Assembly (NCBI RefSeq): GCF_013283745.1
Contig: NZ_JABSTZ010000002.1
Span: 1-64,000, forward strand
Direction: 5' to 3'
Source: Aeromicrobium stalagmiti
GTDB taxonomy: Bacteria; Actinomycetota; Actinomycetes; Propionibacteriales; Nocardioidaceae
DNA length: 64,000 bases
Part shown: one piece after another, positions 19,750-28,762 of the stretch
How positions within the stretch are numbered: position 1 is the stretch's first letter
Layout: each line of letters begins with the position of its first letter
Notes under the pieces: generated by a model
The model's database searches: none
Seen by the model: the letters and a program-made list of their open reading frames with translations, nothing else
What the model was told of the DNA's origin: nothing
Made by a program: the position numbers and the translations under genes

Positions 19750-20316
19750 ATGCGTCCACTCATCATCACCGCGTTCACGTCCCTCGACGGCGTCATGGAG
19801 GCACCCGGGGGAGAGCCGGGCTACCGCAACGCTGGCTGGACGTTCAAGAACATCGAGTTCGTGCCCGAGGCCTATGAGATCAAGGGCCGCGAGCAGGAGG
19901 AGGCCGGGGCGCTGCTGCTCGGCCGGACGTCGTACGAGTCGTTCGCCCCGGTGTGGCCGACGATGGTCGACGAGTTCGCGGGCTACAACGCGATGCCCCG
20001 CTACGTCGTCTCCACGACGCTGGAGCACGACGACGCCCGGTGGCCGGCGACGGTGCTGCGCTCGATCGACGACGTCGCGGCGCTCAAGGAGACCGAGGGT
20101 GGTCCCATCTCGGTCCACGGCAGCGCGACGCTCGGCCAGGGCCTCGCGGATGCCGGACTCGTCGACCGCTATCACCTGCTGGTCTTCCCGGTCCTGCTGG
20201 GCGCCGGCAGGCGGCTGTTCAGCGAGGCCGACCGGGATGCGACCCAGCTCTCGCTCGCGGAGCACGACACCTACTCCAACGGCATCCAGAAGCAGGTCTT
20301 CGACGTCGTGCGCTGA
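19750..20316 (+). CDS. Dihydrofolate reductase family protein (RibD C-terminal domain)
   Basis: 188 residues: RPLIITAFTSLDGVMEAPGG at the start, GALLLGRTSYESFAPVWPT, and GPISVHGSATLGQGLADAGLVDRYHLLVFPVLLGAGRRLF. This is the stand-alone RibD_C/YwjB group, often annotated as dihydrofolate reductase though its substrate is unknown. The ATG at 19750 follows CAGGAGAAACCC; an in-frame ATG further up lacks conservation. Such genes often accompany ECF sigma systems, which fits the motif upstream. Confidence 0.88.
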   Translation: MRPLIITAFTSLDGVMEAPGGEPGYRNAGWTFKNIEFVPEAYEIKGREQEEAGALLLGRTSYESFAPVWPTMVDEFAGYNAMPRYVVSTTLEHDDARWPATVLRSIDDVAALKETEGGPISVHGSATLGQGLADAGLVDRYHLLVFPVLLGAGRRLFSEADRDATQLSLAEHDTYSNGIQKQVFDVVR

Positions 20317-20331
20317 GCGTGGGACGCGCCG

Positions 20332-21960
20332 TCAGGCGGGCGAACCGCCCTGACGGATGTCGTGGACGAGCAGGGCGACGCCGAGGGACAGGGACGAATC
20401 GGCGTCGTCGAGGTCGACCATGAGGATCGACTCGATCTTGCGGAGCCTGCCGTACAGGGCCTGACGGCTGATGTGGGCGGCCTGGGCGACGGCGGCCTTG
20501 TTGCCCTGCAGCCGGACGTAGGTGCGCAGCAGGTCGACGAGGCCGCCGCCGCGCTCGGCCTCGTGGGCGAGCAGGGGACCCAGCTCGGACTCGGCGAACC
20601 CGAGCAGGCGCTCGTCGTCCTGGAGCTGGGCGACCAGCCCCCGCAGCCTGACGTCGGTCGACCGAAACCACGGTGCCGAGGTCGCCGGCAGAGCGCGGGC
20701 GGCCTCGGCGATGTGGGCCACGGTCCGCATCCGGGACGCGGCCACCAGCAGCGTGCTGCTCGAGCGGCCCACGCCGAGCACGGGTCCAGACGACGGTGAC
20801 GGTGTCACCGACCGAGCGGGAAGGGCCCGGGCGAGGGCCTCGAGGGCGGTGTCCTCGCGGGTCGACGATCGCAGCGCCATGATGATGCCGACGCGCTCGT
20901 CGCCGATGCCGCCGGCGATCGCGCTGACCCGTGCCTCGCGCAGTGCCTCGAAGATCGACTCGAGCTGCGCACGAGCCCGACGCTGGCGAGCGATCTGGTC
21001 GGGCAAGGACGTGGGCTCGAACAGCGCCACGACCGGCACGTAGGTCGGAGCGGCTCGCATGCCGAGGGCCCGGGCGCGGGCCAGCCCGTCCGCCTCGTCC
21101 TGCACGCGGCCCTCGACGAGCTCCTGCAGCAACGACTCCTGGGCCTGGAACTGCAGACGGGTCGCGTCGCGCTCGACGAGGCGCGAGAGCTGGAGCGCCT
21201 GGGCCGCACGCTGCATGACCATCGCGGTGCGCTCGGGGTCGACGGCGCGACCCGGAGCCACGAGCCGGCCCCACGGCGAGCCACGCAGCCCGACCGGACA
21301 GGTCAGCCAGCCCTCGGGGCCCGACGGCCCGGGCTCCTCGAGCACGGGGGCGCGACGGGACCGCTCCTCCCAGCCACGCAGCAGGTCGCCGGGAGCCTGC
21401 TCGTGCTGGGCGAGCGCCACGACGTGATGACCGGCGTCCTCCAGCACGACGGCCGCGTCGATCAGGTCGGACGCCTCAGCCACGATCGCGGAGGCGTCGG
21501 CGCTGTCGAGGCTGAGGTTGGTGAACACCTCGTGCGTCCGCTGGGCGAACTCGAGCCCGAGGTACTGCTCGCCGACGATCAGGCGGTGGACGGCCTCGGT
21601 GATCGACACGAAGCGGACCGGCGCGTGCAGCGCGACCAGTGGCAGGCCGAGACGCCGGGCGTCGCTGACGAGTATGTCGGGCAGCGCGGGCAGTCGGGGC
21701 CCCAGCTCCACGATCAGCCCGCACGCGCTGGACCGTGCGAGCTGCTCCACGAACCGCGCCGGGTCGGCCGTGGGGCCGACGAGCGGGAGACCCGTGGTGA
21801 GGACGACCTCGTGACCGCCGAGGAGGTCCTCCATGTCGTCGACCTCGGTCACGTGCACCCAGCGCACCACTCGGTCCAGGTCGTCCTGACCTGCGAGGAC
21901 CTCGGGGCGGCCGGAGGCCACGACGTCGAGCGCCAGCATGGTGCGCAGTGTCAAGGACAT
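20332..21960 (-). CDS. PucR family transcriptional regulator
   Basis: About 542 residues. N-terminal PucR/PurC ligand domain: RTMLALDVVASGRPEVLAGQDDLDRVVRWVHVTEVDDMEDLLGGHEVVLTTG, abbreviated here by its two ends. A central GGDEF-like/CdaR domain follows, and a C-terminal PucR HTH (VRLQGNKAAVAQAAHISRQ, YGRLRKIES). It is divergent from the amine catabolism operon and is very probably its regulator. Start MSLTLRTML at 21960 preferred; an ATG three codons upstream is possible. Confidence 0.9.
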   Translation of the reverse strand: MSLTLRTMLALDVVASGRPEVLAGQDDLDRVVRWVHVTEVDDMEDLLGGHEVVLTTGLPLVGPTADPARFVEQLARSSACGLIVELGPRLPALPDILVSDARRLGLPLVALHAPVRFVSITEAVHRLIVGEQYLGLEFAQRTHEVFTNLSLDSADASAIVAEASDLIDAAVVLEDAGHHVVALAQHEQAPGDLLRGWEERSRRAPVLEEPGPSGPEGWLTCPVGLRGSPWGRLVAPGRAVDPERTAMVMQRAAQALQLSRLVERDATRLQFQAQESLLQELVEGRVQDEADGLARARALGMRAAPTYVPVVALFEPTSLPDQIARQRRARAQLESIFEALREARVSAIAGGIGDERVGIIMALRSSTREDTALEALARALPARSVTPSPSSGPVLGVGRSSSTLLVAASRMRTVAHIAEAARALPATSAPWFRSTDVRLRGLVAQLQDDERLLGFAESELGPLLAHEAERGGGLVDLLRTYVRLQGNKAAVAQAAHISRQALYGRLRKIESILMVDLDDADSSLSLGVALLVHDIRQGGSPA

Positions 21961-21985
21961 GACGACCATCGTACGACCAGAGGTT

Positions 21986-22035
21986 GACACAGTGTCCACC
22001 TGCGAAGCGTGAACGCAACACCTTGACCATGGTGT
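21986..22035. promoter_or_regulatory. Inverted repeats in PucR/amine-oxidase intergenic region
   Basis: GACAC-a-GTGTC at 21986-21996 and ACACC-N8-GGTGT at 22018-22035 share half-sites. Rightward TTGACA overlaps the first and TTGACC the second. Their position between the regulator and its presumed target operon makes them candidate PucR operators. Confidence 0.45.
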
Positions 22036-22084
22036 CGACGGGCCGGGGAGGGGAGGATGGGAGCACCGACGTCCAAGGAGCCTG

Positions 22085-23500
22085 ATGAGCCGCCACAGCA
22101 CGGTGTTCGAGCGCCAGGCTCCCGCGCCCGGTCTCGTGGACGACGCGCTCCGCCCGTCCCGCCACGGCGTGTTCTGGCTCGACGACGTGTCGCCGGCCGA
22201 CCACCCGCAGCTGGTGGGTGCACGCGACGCCGACCTGACGATCGTGGGAGGTGGCTACTGCGGCCTCTGGACGGCCGTGCTGGCTCAGCGACGTGACCCC
22301 TCGGCGCGCATCGTTCTGCTCGAGGCCGAGACGATCGGCTGGGCGGCGTCGGGCCGCAACGGCGGGTTCGCCGAGGCGAGCCTGACCCATGGTGAGGACA
22401 ACGGGCGCAGCCGCTGGCCCGACGAGTACGACACCCTCGAGCAGATGGGGCTGGACAACCTCGACGCCCTCGAGCGCGACGTGGCCGACCTCGGGATGGA
22501 CGTCCAGCTCGAGCGCACCGGCGTCCTCAACGTGGCCTACGAGCCGCACCAGGTCAGGTGGCTCCAGGAGGACGACCACGGCGAGTGGCTCGACCGCGAG
22601 GCGGTGCAGGCGCAGATCGCCAGCCCGATCTTCGCGGCCGGTCGCTGGGTCAAGGACGACAGCGCGCTGGTACACCCTGCGCGTCTCGCCCACGAGCTGG
22701 CGCGGGTCGCGGTCGACCTGGGCGTCGAGATCCACGAGCACTCGGCGGTGTCCGGCCTGCACTCGGGCCTGCGGGGGGCGGTCGACGTCCGGACCTCCCG
22801 CGGCGTGGTGCGCAGCCGACAGGTCGCGCTCGCGACCAACGTGTTCCGACCGCTGCTGCGTCGGGCCCGCCTGGCGACCGTGCCGGTCTACGACTACGTG
22901 CTGATGACCGAGCCGCTCAGCGCGGCCCAGCAGGCGTCGATCGGCTGGCACAACAGGCAGGGCGTCAGCGACCTGGCCAACCAGTTCCACTACTCCCGGC
23001 CGACGGCCGACGGCCGGATCCTCTACGGCGGCTACGACGCCGTCTATCACGCCGGCCGGCAGGTGCGCCCGGAGTACGAGGACCGCGACGCGTCGTACCG
23101 GACGCTGGCGTCGCACTTCTTCACGACCTATCCGCAGCTCGAGGGGCTGGGCTTCAGCCACCGGTGGGCCGGCGCGATCGACACGTCGACCCAGTTCTGC
23201 GCGTTCCACGGACTGGCCCGTCGTGGCCGCGTCGCGTACGCCGGCGGCTTCACCGGCCTCGGTGTCGCGGCGACCCGGTTCGCCGCGGAGGTCATGCTCG
23301 ACCGGCTCGCCGGGGAGTCGACGCCGCGGACCCAGCTGGAGATGGTGCGCAAGAAGCCGCTGCCGTTCCCGCCCGAGCCGTTCGCCAAGATCGGCATCGA
23401 GGCCACCAAGTGGTCGCTGGACCGGGCAGACCACCGCGAGGGGCGGCGCAACCTGATGCTGCGCACGCTCGACCGGCTCGGGCTGGGGTTCGACTCGTGA
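22085..23500 (+). CDS. FAD-dependent oxidoreductase (gamma-glutamylputrescine oxidase-like)
   Basis: 471 residues of the DAO superfamily. FAD motif DLTIVGGGYCGLWTAVLAQRR (~49), then GWAASGRNGGFAEAS, and the C-terminal FAD contact GRVAYAGGFTGLGVAATRFAAEVML. The tail LRTLDRLGLGFDS is of the PuuB-like branch. It probably oxidises a primary amine or a gamma-glutamyl polyamine to aldehyde plus H2O2. First gene of a five-gene operon with good Shine-Dalgarno AAGGAG. No glutamylputrescine synthetase gene is nearby, so the true substrate is open. Confidence 0.85.
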   Translation: MSRHSTVFERQAPAPGLVDDALRPSRHGVFWLDDVSPADHPQLVGARDADLTIVGGGYCGLWTAVLAQRRDPSARIVLLEAETIGWAASGRNGGFAEASLTHGEDNGRSRWPDEYDTLEQMGLDNLDALERDVADLGMDVQLERTGVLNVAYEPHQVRWLQEDDHGEWLDREAVQAQIASPIFAAGRWVKDDSALVHPARLAHELARVAVDLGVEIHEHSAVSGLHSGLRGAVDVRTSRGVVRSRQVALATNVFRPLLRRARLATVPVYDYVLMTEPLSAAQQASIGWHNRQGVSDLANQFHYSRPTADGRILYGGYDAVYHAGRQVRPEYEDRDASYRTLASHFFTTYPQLEGLGFSHRWAGAIDTSTQFCAFHGLARRGRVAYAGGFTGLGVAATRFAAEVMLDRLAGESTPRTQLEMVRKKPLPFPPEPFAKIGIEATKWSLDRADHREGRRNLMLRTLDRLGLGFDS

Positions 23501-23856
23501 CGGCCCGGGTGCTCAGCGCCGACGCGCTGGCCGCTGCGCTGACCTTCGACGGGCTCGACCCGGCCGACGTCGTCGCCGGGACGCCCACCGCCTCGTCGTC
23601 GACGCTGCTCGACGCCGGTGTCGAGATCGGCATCTGGGAGCTCACCGGGGGAACCGTCACCGACACGGAGGCCGACGAGGTCTTCGTCGTCCTGTCAGGG
23701 CGTGGCGAGGTGGCGTTCGAGGACGGCGAGGTGGTGACTGTCGGGCCCGGCTGCGTCGTGCGCCTCCGGGCGGGCGAGCGGACGACCTGGACCATCACCG
23801 AGACCCTGCGCAAGATCTACGTCCTGCTGCCCGACCCGGAGGATTCCCCCGCATGA
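23497..23856 (+). CDS. Cupin domain protein
   Basis: 119 residues, GTG start overlapping the previous stop by four bases (GTGA). A single cupin: WELTGGTVTDTEADEVFVVLSGRGEVAFEDGEVVTVGPGCVVRLRAG, with few of the usual His ligands, so it belongs to the DUF861-like type. Enclosed between an amine oxidase and an aldehyde dehydrogenase in one operon, it may bind or sense a pathway intermediate. Function unknown. Confidence 0.85.
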   Translation: MTARVLSADALAAALTFDGLDPADVVAGTPTASSSTLLDAGVEIGIWELTGGTVTDTEADEVFVVLSGRGEVAFEDGEVVTVGPGCVVRLRAGERTTWTITETLRKIYVLLPDPEDSPA

Positions 23857-25283
23857 CCGACACGATCCAGAACTACGTCGACGGGTCGCTGGTCGACTCG
23901 GCCGCGACCGACTTCATCGAGCTCGTGGACCCGACGACGGGCCGGGCCGACGGTCGGTCACCGATCTCGACGGCCGATGAGGTCGACGCGGCGTTCGCGG
24001 CAGCGCTCGCGGCGTCGAAGGGCTGGAGGCGCACGACGCCCAAGGCGCGTCAGCTGGCGCTGCTGCAGATCGCCGACGCGATCGAGGCGGCCCGTGACGA
24101 GCTGGTCGACCTGCAGGCTCGTGACACGGGTCAGGTCAAGGCGCACATCGCGACCGAGGAGATCGACCAGGGTGTCGACCAGCTGCGGTTCTTCGCAGGT
24201 GCCGCGCGTCTGCTCGAGGGAAAGGCGACGGCCGAGTACGTCGAGGGGCTGTCGTCGAGCATCCGGCGTGAGCCGATCGGCGTCGTTGCCCAGGTGACGC
24301 CGTGGAACTATCCGTTCGCGATGGCGATCTGGAAGATCGCGCCGGCGCTCGCGGCGGGCAACACGATCGTCCTCAAGCCCAGCGACACGACCCCGCGGTC
24401 GACCGTGCGCCTGGCCGAGATCGCCGGCGAGATCCTGCCCGCGGGTGTCTTCAACGTCGTCAACGGCAACGCCGACACCGGCCGGCTGCTGGTCGAGCAC
24501 CCGGTGCCGGGCCTCGTCGCGATCACCGGCTCGGTGCGCGCCGGCATCGAGGTCGCCGTCTCGGCAGCCCGCAACCTCAAGCGGGCCCATCTGGAGCTGG
24601 GTGGCAAGGCCCCGGCCGTCGTGTTCGCCGACGCCGACCTGCAGGCCGCCGCCGAGGGCATCGCTGTCGGCGGGTTCTTCAACGCGGGCCAGGACTGCAC
24701 CGCCGCGACCCGGGTGATCGCGCACGAGAGCGTCCACGACGAGCTCCTCGCCCTGCTGGTGCAGCAGGCCAGGTCGTCCGCGCCGGGCCAGCCCGACGAC
24801 GACCAGGCGGCCTACGGCGCGCTCAACAACGCCGGTCACCTCGCGTCGGTGGAGGCGAAGATCGCTGGCCTGGGCGACCACGCCACGATCGAGACGGGCG
24901 GCTCCCGCGTGGCCGGCGACGGCTTCTACTTCGAGCCCACCATCATCTCCGGGGTGAGGCAGGACGACGCGATCGTGCAGCAGGAGGTGTTCGGACCCGT
25001 GCTCACGATCCAGCCCTTCACGACCGATGACGAGGCGACCGACCTGGCCAACGACGTGCCCTACGGTCTCGCCGCGAGCGTGTGGACCAAGGACCACGGC
25101 CGGGCGCTGCGGATGACCGCCGACCTCGACTTCGGCTGCGTGTGGGTCAACACTCACATCCCGTTCTGCTCCGAGATGCCACACGGTGGATTCGGCGCGT
25201 CGGGGCACGGCAAGGACCTGTCGGCGTACGGGCTCGAGGAGTACACCCGGGTCAAGCACGTCATGAGCAACGTGGAGGCATGA
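23853..25283 (+). CDS. Aldehyde dehydrogenase (gamma-aminobutyraldehyde type)
   Basis: 476 residues, complete ALDH. VTPWNYPFAMAIWKIAPALAAGNTIVLKPSD is the NAD region, AHLELGGKAPAVVF contains the general-base Glu, and FNAGQDCTAATR contains the nucleophile Cys282. It overlaps the cupin gene by four bases. In this setting it should oxidise the aminoaldehyde released from putrescine or a related amine to the amino acid (GABA), with NAD+. Confidence 0.93.
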   Translation: MTDTIQNYVDGSLVDSAATDFIELVDPTTGRADGRSPISTADEVDAAFAAALAASKGWRRTTPKARQLALLQIADAIEAARDELVDLQARDTGQVKAHIATEEIDQGVDQLRFFAGAARLLEGKATAEYVEGLSSSIRREPIGVVAQVTPWNYPFAMAIWKIAPALAAGNTIVLKPSDTTPRSTVRLAEIAGEILPAGVFNVVNGNADTGRLLVEHPVPGLVAITGSVRAGIEVAVSAARNLKRAHLELGGKAPAVVFADADLQAAAEGIAVGGFFNAGQDCTAATRVIAHESVHDELLALLVQQARSSAPGQPDDDQAAYGALNNAGHLASVEAKIAGLGDHATIETGGSRVAGDGFYFEPTIISGVRQDDAIVQQEVFGPVLTIQPFTTDDEATDLANDVPYGLAASVWTKDHGRALRMTADLDFGCVWVNTHIPFCSEMPHGGFGASGHGKDLSAYGLEEYTRVKHVMSNVEA

Positions 25284-25284
25284 G

Positions 25285-26649
25285 ATGACGGACAGCACTC
25301 CGACGAGCACCCAGGTGGACGTCCTGGTGGTCGGCGCGGGAGCGACGGGGCTCTCGGCCGCGTACGCCGCGCAGAAGGCCGGGCGCTCGGTGCTCGTGCT
25401 CGAGGCACGCGAACGGGTCGGCGGGCGGCTGTGGACCGACGAGGTCGACGGTGTCGACCTCGAGATCGGCGGCCAGTGGGTCTCGCCCGACCAGGAGGCG
25501 CTGCTCGCGATGCTCGAGGAGCTTGGCCTCGAGACCTTCGAGCGCCACCGCGACGGCGACTCGGTCTACGTCGGGCTCGACGGGGTGCGCCGGACGTTCA
25601 CCGGCGAGGTCCTGCCGGTCGACCCCGAGGTCGAGGCCGAGATGAACCGGCTCACCGAGGTGCTCGACGAGCTCTCGGCGCAGATGGATCCTGCACGCCC
25701 CTGGGAGATGCCCGGGGCGCGAGAGCTCGACCAGGTCACCTTCCTCGCGTGGCTCGAGCAGGGGTCGACCCATGCCGAGGCGCGCGACAACATCGCGATG
25801 TTCATCGCCCAGGCGATGCTGACCAAGCCCGCCCACACCTTCTCCGCCCTGCAGGCCGTGCAGATGGCCGCGAGCGCCGGCAGCTTCAGCAACCTCGTCG
25901 ACTCCGAGTTCATCCTCGACAAGCGCGTCATCGGCGGCCTGCAGCAGGTGCCGCTGCGCCTGGCTGAGCACCTGGGTGATGCGGTGCGGACCTCCCACGA
26001 CGTCGAGAAGGTCCGCTGGACCGACGCGGGCGTCACGGTGACGTCCGGCGACCTGACCGTCACGGCACGGCACCTGGTGCTCGCGATCCCGCCGACCGCG
26101 GTCACCCGGGTGCGGTTCGAGCCGCCCCTGCCCTCGATCCAGCGCGAGACCCGTCAGCACCACTCGTTCGGCCAGGTCATCAAGGTCCACGCGACCTACG
26201 CGACCCCGTTCTGGCGCGAAGCGGGCCTCTCGGGCACGGCCTTCAGCCCCTACCTGACGGTCCACGAGGCGTACGACAACACCAATCACGACGAGGAGCG
26301 CGGCACGCTCGTGGGCTTCGTGTCCGACGAGCAGGCCGACACCGTGCTGGCGCTCGACGCCGACCGTCGGCGCGAGCTGATCCTCGAGTCGCTGGCGACC
26401 TACTTCGGGCCCGAGGCGACCACGCCGCTGACGTACTTCGAGAGCGACTGGACGTCCGAGGAGCTCGGCAGCGGTGCGTACGGTTCGAGCTTCGACCTCG
26501 GCGGCCTGACCCGGTTCGGCCCGCGCCTGCGGGAGGCCGTCGGGCCGATCCAGATCGGCAGCTCCGACGTCGCCGGCCTCGGCTTCCAGCACGTCGACGG
26601 CGCCCTGCGCGTCGGTGCCGAGCTGGCCCAGAACATCATCCATCCCTGA
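25285..26649 (+). CDS. Flavin monoamine oxidase (putrescine oxidase-like)
   Basis: 454 residues. Dinucleotide motif VDVLVVGAGATGLSAAYAAQKAGRSV, then LEARERVGGRLWTDEVDG and IGGQWV, typical of MAO-type enzymes. The C-terminus GSSDVAGLGFQHVDGALRVGAELAQNI makes the last FAD contacts. The closest known family is actinobacterial putrescine oxidase (Rhodococcus, Kocuria). It starts one base after the aldehyde dehydrogenase stop. It adds a second oxidase to the operon, which suggests several amine substrates. Confidence 0.9.
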   Translation: MTDSTPTSTQVDVLVVGAGATGLSAAYAAQKAGRSVLVLEARERVGGRLWTDEVDGVDLEIGGQWVSPDQEALLAMLEELGLETFERHRDGDSVYVGLDGVRRTFTGEVLPVDPEVEAEMNRLTEVLDELSAQMDPARPWEMPGARELDQVTFLAWLEQGSTHAEARDNIAMFIAQAMLTKPAHTFSALQAVQMAASAGSFSNLVDSEFILDKRVIGGLQQVPLRLAEHLGDAVRTSHDVEKVRWTDAGVTVTSGDLTVTARHLVLAIPPTAVTRVRFEPPLPSIQRETRQHHSFGQVIKVHATYATPFWREAGLSGTAFSPYLTVHEAYDNTNHDEERGTLVGFVSDEQADTVLALDADRRRELILESLATYFGPEATTPLTYFESDWTSEELGSGAYGSSFDLGGLTRFGPRLREAVGPIQIGSSDVAGLGFQHVDGALRVGAELAQNIIHP

Positions 26650-26668
26650 CGCACGAGAGGTGTGAGTC

Positions 26669-28045
26669 ATGAACGTCCCCAGTCCCGATCACGACCGGCT
26701 GCAGCAGTCGGCGCGCGACCACCTGATCCTGCACTTCGCGAAGCAGGAGGTCGACGACCTGCTGGTGCTCGACCGCGGCGAGGGGCCGTATGTCTTCGAC
26801 ACGCAGGGGCGTCGCTACATCGACGCACTGTCGAGCCTGTTCTGCTCGCAGCTCGGCTACTCCTACGGCGACGAGATGGCCGAGGTCGCGTCGGCGCAGC
26901 TGAAGAAGCTCGCGTTCAACACCAACTGGAACACCGCCCACCCGCCGGCGATCGAGCTCGCCGAGCGCATCAGTGGTCTCGCGCCGGCCGACGACTACCG
27001 GGTCTTCTTCACCGGCGGCGGCTCCGAGTCGGTCGAGTCCGGCTGGAAGCTCGTGCGGGAGCACTTCATCGCGATCGGGCAGCCTCAGCGCACCAAGGCG
27101 ATCGCCCGGCGCACCGCCTACCACGGCGTGACGCTCGGAGCGCTGTCGTTCACCGGCGTCATGCCGTTCAAGGACGGCTTCGGCGCACCCCCGATCGACG
27201 TCAGCCACGTGTCGAACACCAACGCGTTCCGTGCGGCCGACGCCGGCGACCCGGAGACGTTCACGCGCCGGCTGCTCCACGAGATGGAGGCGGCGATCGT
27301 CGCGGCCGGGCCCGACGAGGTCGCGCTCATCATCGCGGAGCCGGTGCAGAACGCCGGTGGCTGCCTGACGCCGCCGCCCGGCTACTGGGCGGGGCTGCGC
27401 GAGCTCGCCGATCGTCACGGCGCGCTGCTGATGGCCGACGAGGTCATCACCGGCTTCGGCCGCATCGGTGAGTGGTTCGCTGTCTCGCGCGAGGGCGTGG
27501 CGCCCGACCTGATCAGCGTCGCGAAGGGCCTGACCTCGGCCTATGCGCCGATGGGTGCGCTGCTGGCGCGGTCACGGGTGCTGGAGCCGCTCGTCGATGC
27601 GCAGCGGGTCTTCCGTCACGGCATCACGTTCGGCGGTCATCCGCTGAGCGCGGTCATGGCGCTGAAGAACATCGAGATCATCGAGCGCGACCACGTGCTC
27701 GAGAACGTCCGGGACCAGGCGGGGCCGCTGGAGGGTCGCCTGCAGCACCTGCTCGACCTGCCGATCGTCGGCGACGTGCGGGGGGCCGGCTTCTTCTGGG
27801 CCATGGAGCTCGTCAAGGACGATGCGGCCACCCGGTTCGACCAGGACGAGCGCAACGACCTGCTCAGGGGCTTCCTGCCGAGGCGGCTGCGCGAGGCCGG
27901 CCTCATCGCCCGGTGCGACGACCGCGGGGACGCGGTGCTGCAGATCGCGCCGCCGCTGATCAGCGACGCCGCCCTGCTCGACGACATCGTCGCCGGCCTC
28001 ACCGACGTCCTGCGTGATGCCGGCAAGCACATGGGCGTCGGCTGA
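26669..28045 (+). CDS. Class III aminotransferase (amine/omega-amino acid:pyruvate type)
   Basis: 458 residues, PLP fold type I. FFTGGGSESVESGWKL is the cofactor phosphate loop, LMADEVITGFGRIGEWF contains the PLP Asp, and LISVAKGLTSAYAPMG contains the Schiff-base Lys286. Last gene of the amine operon, 19 nt after the oxidase. It can remove the amino group of a diamine or of GABA/beta-alanine-like products onto pyruvate or 2-oxoglutarate. Confidence 0.9.
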   Translation: MNVPSPDHDRLQQSARDHLILHFAKQEVDDLLVLDRGEGPYVFDTQGRRYIDALSSLFCSQLGYSYGDEMAEVASAQLKKLAFNTNWNTAHPPAIELAERISGLAPADDYRVFFTGGGSESVESGWKLVREHFIAIGQPQRTKAIARRTAYHGVTLGALSFTGVMPFKDGFGAPPIDVSHVSNTNAFRAADAGDPETFTRRLLHEMEAAIVAAGPDEVALIIAEPVQNAGGCLTPPPGYWAGLRELADRHGALLMADEVITGFGRIGEWFAVSREGVAPDLISVAKGLTSAYAPMGALLARSRVLEPLVDAQRVFRHGITFGGHPLSAVMALKNIEIIERDHVLENVRDQAGPLEGRLQHLLDLPIVGDVRGAGFFWAMELVKDDAATRFDQDERNDLLRGFLPRRLREAGLIARCDDRGDAVLQIAPPLISDAALLDDIVAGLTDVLRDAGKHMGVG

Positions 28046-28077
28046 TCCAGCCCTGACCCCGGGTGGGACGGGCGGTG

Positions 28078-28668
28078 CTAGGCGCTGACTGACTCCATCG
28101 CCTCGTCGAGGAGCGCCGCGAGCGGCACGCCCGGGTTCTCGGCCCATGCCACTTGGGCGGCGTCGAAGCAGGCGAGTGCGCTGCCGGTCACCGCGACGGC
28201 CCGGGTGTCGGGCCCGCGACGCCGTCGACGGGCCGAGAGGCGTTGGGCGACGAGCGGTGCGAGCAGCTCGGTCCAGAGCGCACGGCGCTCCTGCTGGGTC
28301 GCCCGCAGCGCCGGCTCGTCGCGCAGCATCAGCTGCAGGGGTCGAGCGACGTCGGCGTGCTCCTCCTGCAGCTCGACGAGGTGCTGGAACGCTGCGCGCA
28401 GGGCGGGCCACGCCGGCTCGTCGGTTGGACGGGCGCGCAGGGCATCGCCGATGCGGTCGCCGGACTCGATGAGGCGCGACAGGACGAGCTCGTCCTTGCC
28501 GGTGAAGTAGCGGAAGAACGTGCGTCGTGACATCCCGGACGCCTCGGCGATCTGGTCGATCGTCGTGGCCTCGAAGCCCTGCTGGGCGAACAGCCGCCAC
28601 GCGTGGCGCGCCACCTCGTCACGCACCGCAGCACGGGCGTGGTCGCGCAGGGTCATCTCGGCAGTCAT
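28078..28668 (-). CDS. TetR family transcriptional regulator
   Basis: 196 residues. N-terminal HTH: WRLFAQQGFEATTIDQIAEASGMSRRTFFRYFTGKDELV, a classic TetR domain, followed by a C-terminal domain of the MftR-like type. It is divergent from an MFS exporter gene with a clear inverted repeat between them, so it is the likely repressor of that exporter. ATG at 28668. Confidence 0.9.
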   Translation of the reverse strand: MTAEMTLRDHARAAVRDEVARHAWRLFAQQGFEATTIDQIAEASGMSRRTFFRYFTGKDELVLSRLIESGDRIGDALRARPTDEPAWPALRAAFQHLVELQEEHADVARPLQLMLRDEPALRATQQERRALWTELLAPLVAQRLSARRRRRGPDTRAVAVTGSALACFDAAQVAWAENPGVPLAALLDEAMESVSA

Positions 28669-28685
28669 GGCCTGATCATAGCGCG

Positions 28686-28703
28686 AGTGCCCCGATTGGC
28701 ACT
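28686..28703. promoter_or_regulatory. Candidate TetR operator
   Basis: Perfect inverted repeat AGTGCC-ccgatt-GGCACT, 18 bp, between the divergent TetR and MFS genes and 17 nt from the TetR start codon. Confidence 0.6.
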
Positions 28704-28762
28704 TGGTGACACAGTGGGCATATGGTGTCTCTGTTCCCCTGTCTCTGTGGAAGAAGCGACTC

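Noticed and set aside
21476..23434. 652-codon open frame antisense to the PuuB-like gene
   Set aside because: Shadow of the oxidoreductase; Arg/Val/Gly-rich with no domain.
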